Below the pieces are notes generated by a model. The model made no database searches. It worked only from the letters and a program-made list of their open reading frames with translations, and had not been told where the DNA came from. Below, piece by piece: positions 63,375 to 64,000 of a stretch of DNA of 64,000 bases (positions are counted from its first letter, which is position 1; each line of letters starts with the position of its first letter). The DNA lies in assembly GCF_900169305.1 (NCBI RefSeq), contig NZ_FWDP01000004.1, positions 1,116,001-1,180,000 on the forward strand, in the 5' to 3' direction. Both the position numbers and the translations under genes were made by a program. The DNA is from Marinilactibacillus piezotolerans (GTDB lineage: Bacteria > Bacillota > Bacilli > Lactobacillales > Carnobacteriaceae_A).

Positions 63375-64000
63375 TTAAAATAGGTCCATAGCTGAAGTAT
63401 TATAGACATCTTTGGTAACAGGTTTCAGAATTGGTTTTTGTCCCATCGCTTCTGGTTTCCCTGTATAAATGAATTTCTGTCCATCTTTAGCTGTTTTGTC
63501 TTCTACTACTTTTTGGCTTTCCTCTCCTGCCGAGAAGTTGAATAATGTATGAGAAACATCACTGACTTCATAGCTGCTTGGAACTTGCCCAGGAACAACA
63601 ACGCCTTCTTTTTCTTCTAATTCCTTGATAGCTTCAATCCATTGCAACTGATGCTGGGTATCTCGAGCTAGTAAGAACCCTAACATATCTTTAACACCTT
63701 TGTCATGTGTCATTTCATATAATCTAGCCACTTGAAGTCGGCCTTGAGATTCAGCTGTTACATTCATTCTCATATCTGCCAGCAGATTCCCGCTTGATAC
63801 AATATAATTTGAAGTCCAGGCATTACCATTTGAGTCTTTTGGAGCTGCGCCCAGTCCATTTACAATCGCATGCTGTGGATTCATTCCGCCCATAACCGCT
63901 GCAAGTGCCGGGTCAGATTGGACTGCTTTATCTTGTGTAGCTAAGGGTGCACCTTCAAGTAATTGTGCAATCATTGTAGCTATCATTTCTACGTGTCCGA
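63375..64000 (-). CDS. Manganese catalase (partial, cut by the window edge)
   Basis: At least 208 aa, 5' end beyond 64000. The visible part begins GHVEMIATMIAQLLEG, whose Glu and His are di-Mn ligands, and continues with the family pattern (LLADMRMNVTAESQGRLQVARLYEMTHDKGVKDML) including a second ligand set (Glu, His). The C-terminal proline-rich extension is usual. Breaks down H2O2 without heme, logical beside a pyruvate oxidase lifestyle. Confidence 0.93.
   Translation of the reverse strand, partial: GHVEMIATMIAQLLEGAPLATQDKAVQSDPALAAVMGGMNPQHAIVNGLGAAPKDSNGNAWTSNYIVSSGNLLADMRMNVTAESQGRLQVARLYEMTHDKGVKDMLGFLLARDTQHQLQWIEAIKELEEKEGVVVPGQVPSSYEVSDVSHTLFNFSAGEESQKVVEDKTAKDGQKFIYTGKPEAMGQKPILKPVTKDVYNTSAMDLF

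Overview
Organism: a low-GC Firmicute of the order Lactobacillales, most likely Carnobacteriaceae. This is inferred from the coding style (strong GGAGG sites, frequent TTG/GTG starts), the Bacillus-type dnaX-ebfC-recR-yaaL-tmk-darA-holB-yabA gene order, a lactic-type H2O2-forming pyruvate oxidase, a class Ib plus class III ribonucleotide reductase cluster, and many PTS/GH1 sugar genes. No tRNA, rRNA, CRISPR array or intact transposase was seen.

Layout. 1-5.4 kb: a gene remnant at the edge, a two-component system (minus) divergent from a fused MacB-type ABC exporter, and two small proteins. 5.4-8.7 kb: a divergent MurE-like ligase, ribokinase and a TraX-family membrane protein. 8.7-9.8 kb: no intact gene, but a decayed group IIC intron inserted just behind a terminator and split by a 52-bp tandem array. 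9.9-17 kb: pyruvate oxidase, an amidase fused in frame to DUF2200, a GH1 6-phospho-glycosidase, and a frameshifted radical-SAM/SPASM/SEC-C gene with a tiny peptide ORF upstream. 17.2-24.8 kb: HI0933-type flavoprotein, RecQ, a second 52-bp tandem array, PepF and a 2-hydroxyacid dehydrogenase. 24.9-31.6 kb: lipoprotein, the rsmI-yazA-trmN6 block, a probable small RNA, an ANT(6)-like gene, an MBL hydrolase and an APC permease. 31.9-38.9 kb: nrdH-I-E-F and nrdD-G with NrdR-type boxes. 38.9-45.2 kb: the DNA replication/recombination block and the SRP RNA. 45.3-51.5 kb: a CYP152-type P450 peroxygenase, a GNAT, an S9 peptidase and a membrane protein. 50.4-55.1 kb: a mannonate dehydratase/PTS/GH1 operon with its GntR regulator. 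55.2-61.9 kb: an ABC-2 exporter, YjbQ, IlvE, a PTS_EIIC_2-type transporter under an apparent attenuator, ProC and TadA. 62-64 kb: a PucR-type regulator, a YtxH-like protein and a Mn-catalase cut by the window edge.

How the genes work together. Several carbohydrate units (two GH1 enzymes, CelB, UxuA, ribokinase) carry cre-like or palindromic operators. Peroxide is a recurring theme: pyruvate oxidase makes H2O2, the CYP152 enzyme could consume it, and Mn-catalase would remove it. The ancestral chain tadA-SRP RNA-dnaX-...-yabA-trmN6-yazA-rsmI is present but opened at two places, by about 16 kb between tadA and the SRP RNA and about 11 kb between yabA and trmN6. ricT is missing from its usual place.

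Most unusual: (i) two arrays with an exact 52-bp period that are related to each other, one sitting inside a dead group IIC intron; (ii) a leader-peptide attenuator combined with a Fur/PerR-like 7-1-7 operator before a PTS-like permease; (iii) single-base frameshifts that fused one gene pair and broke another gene.
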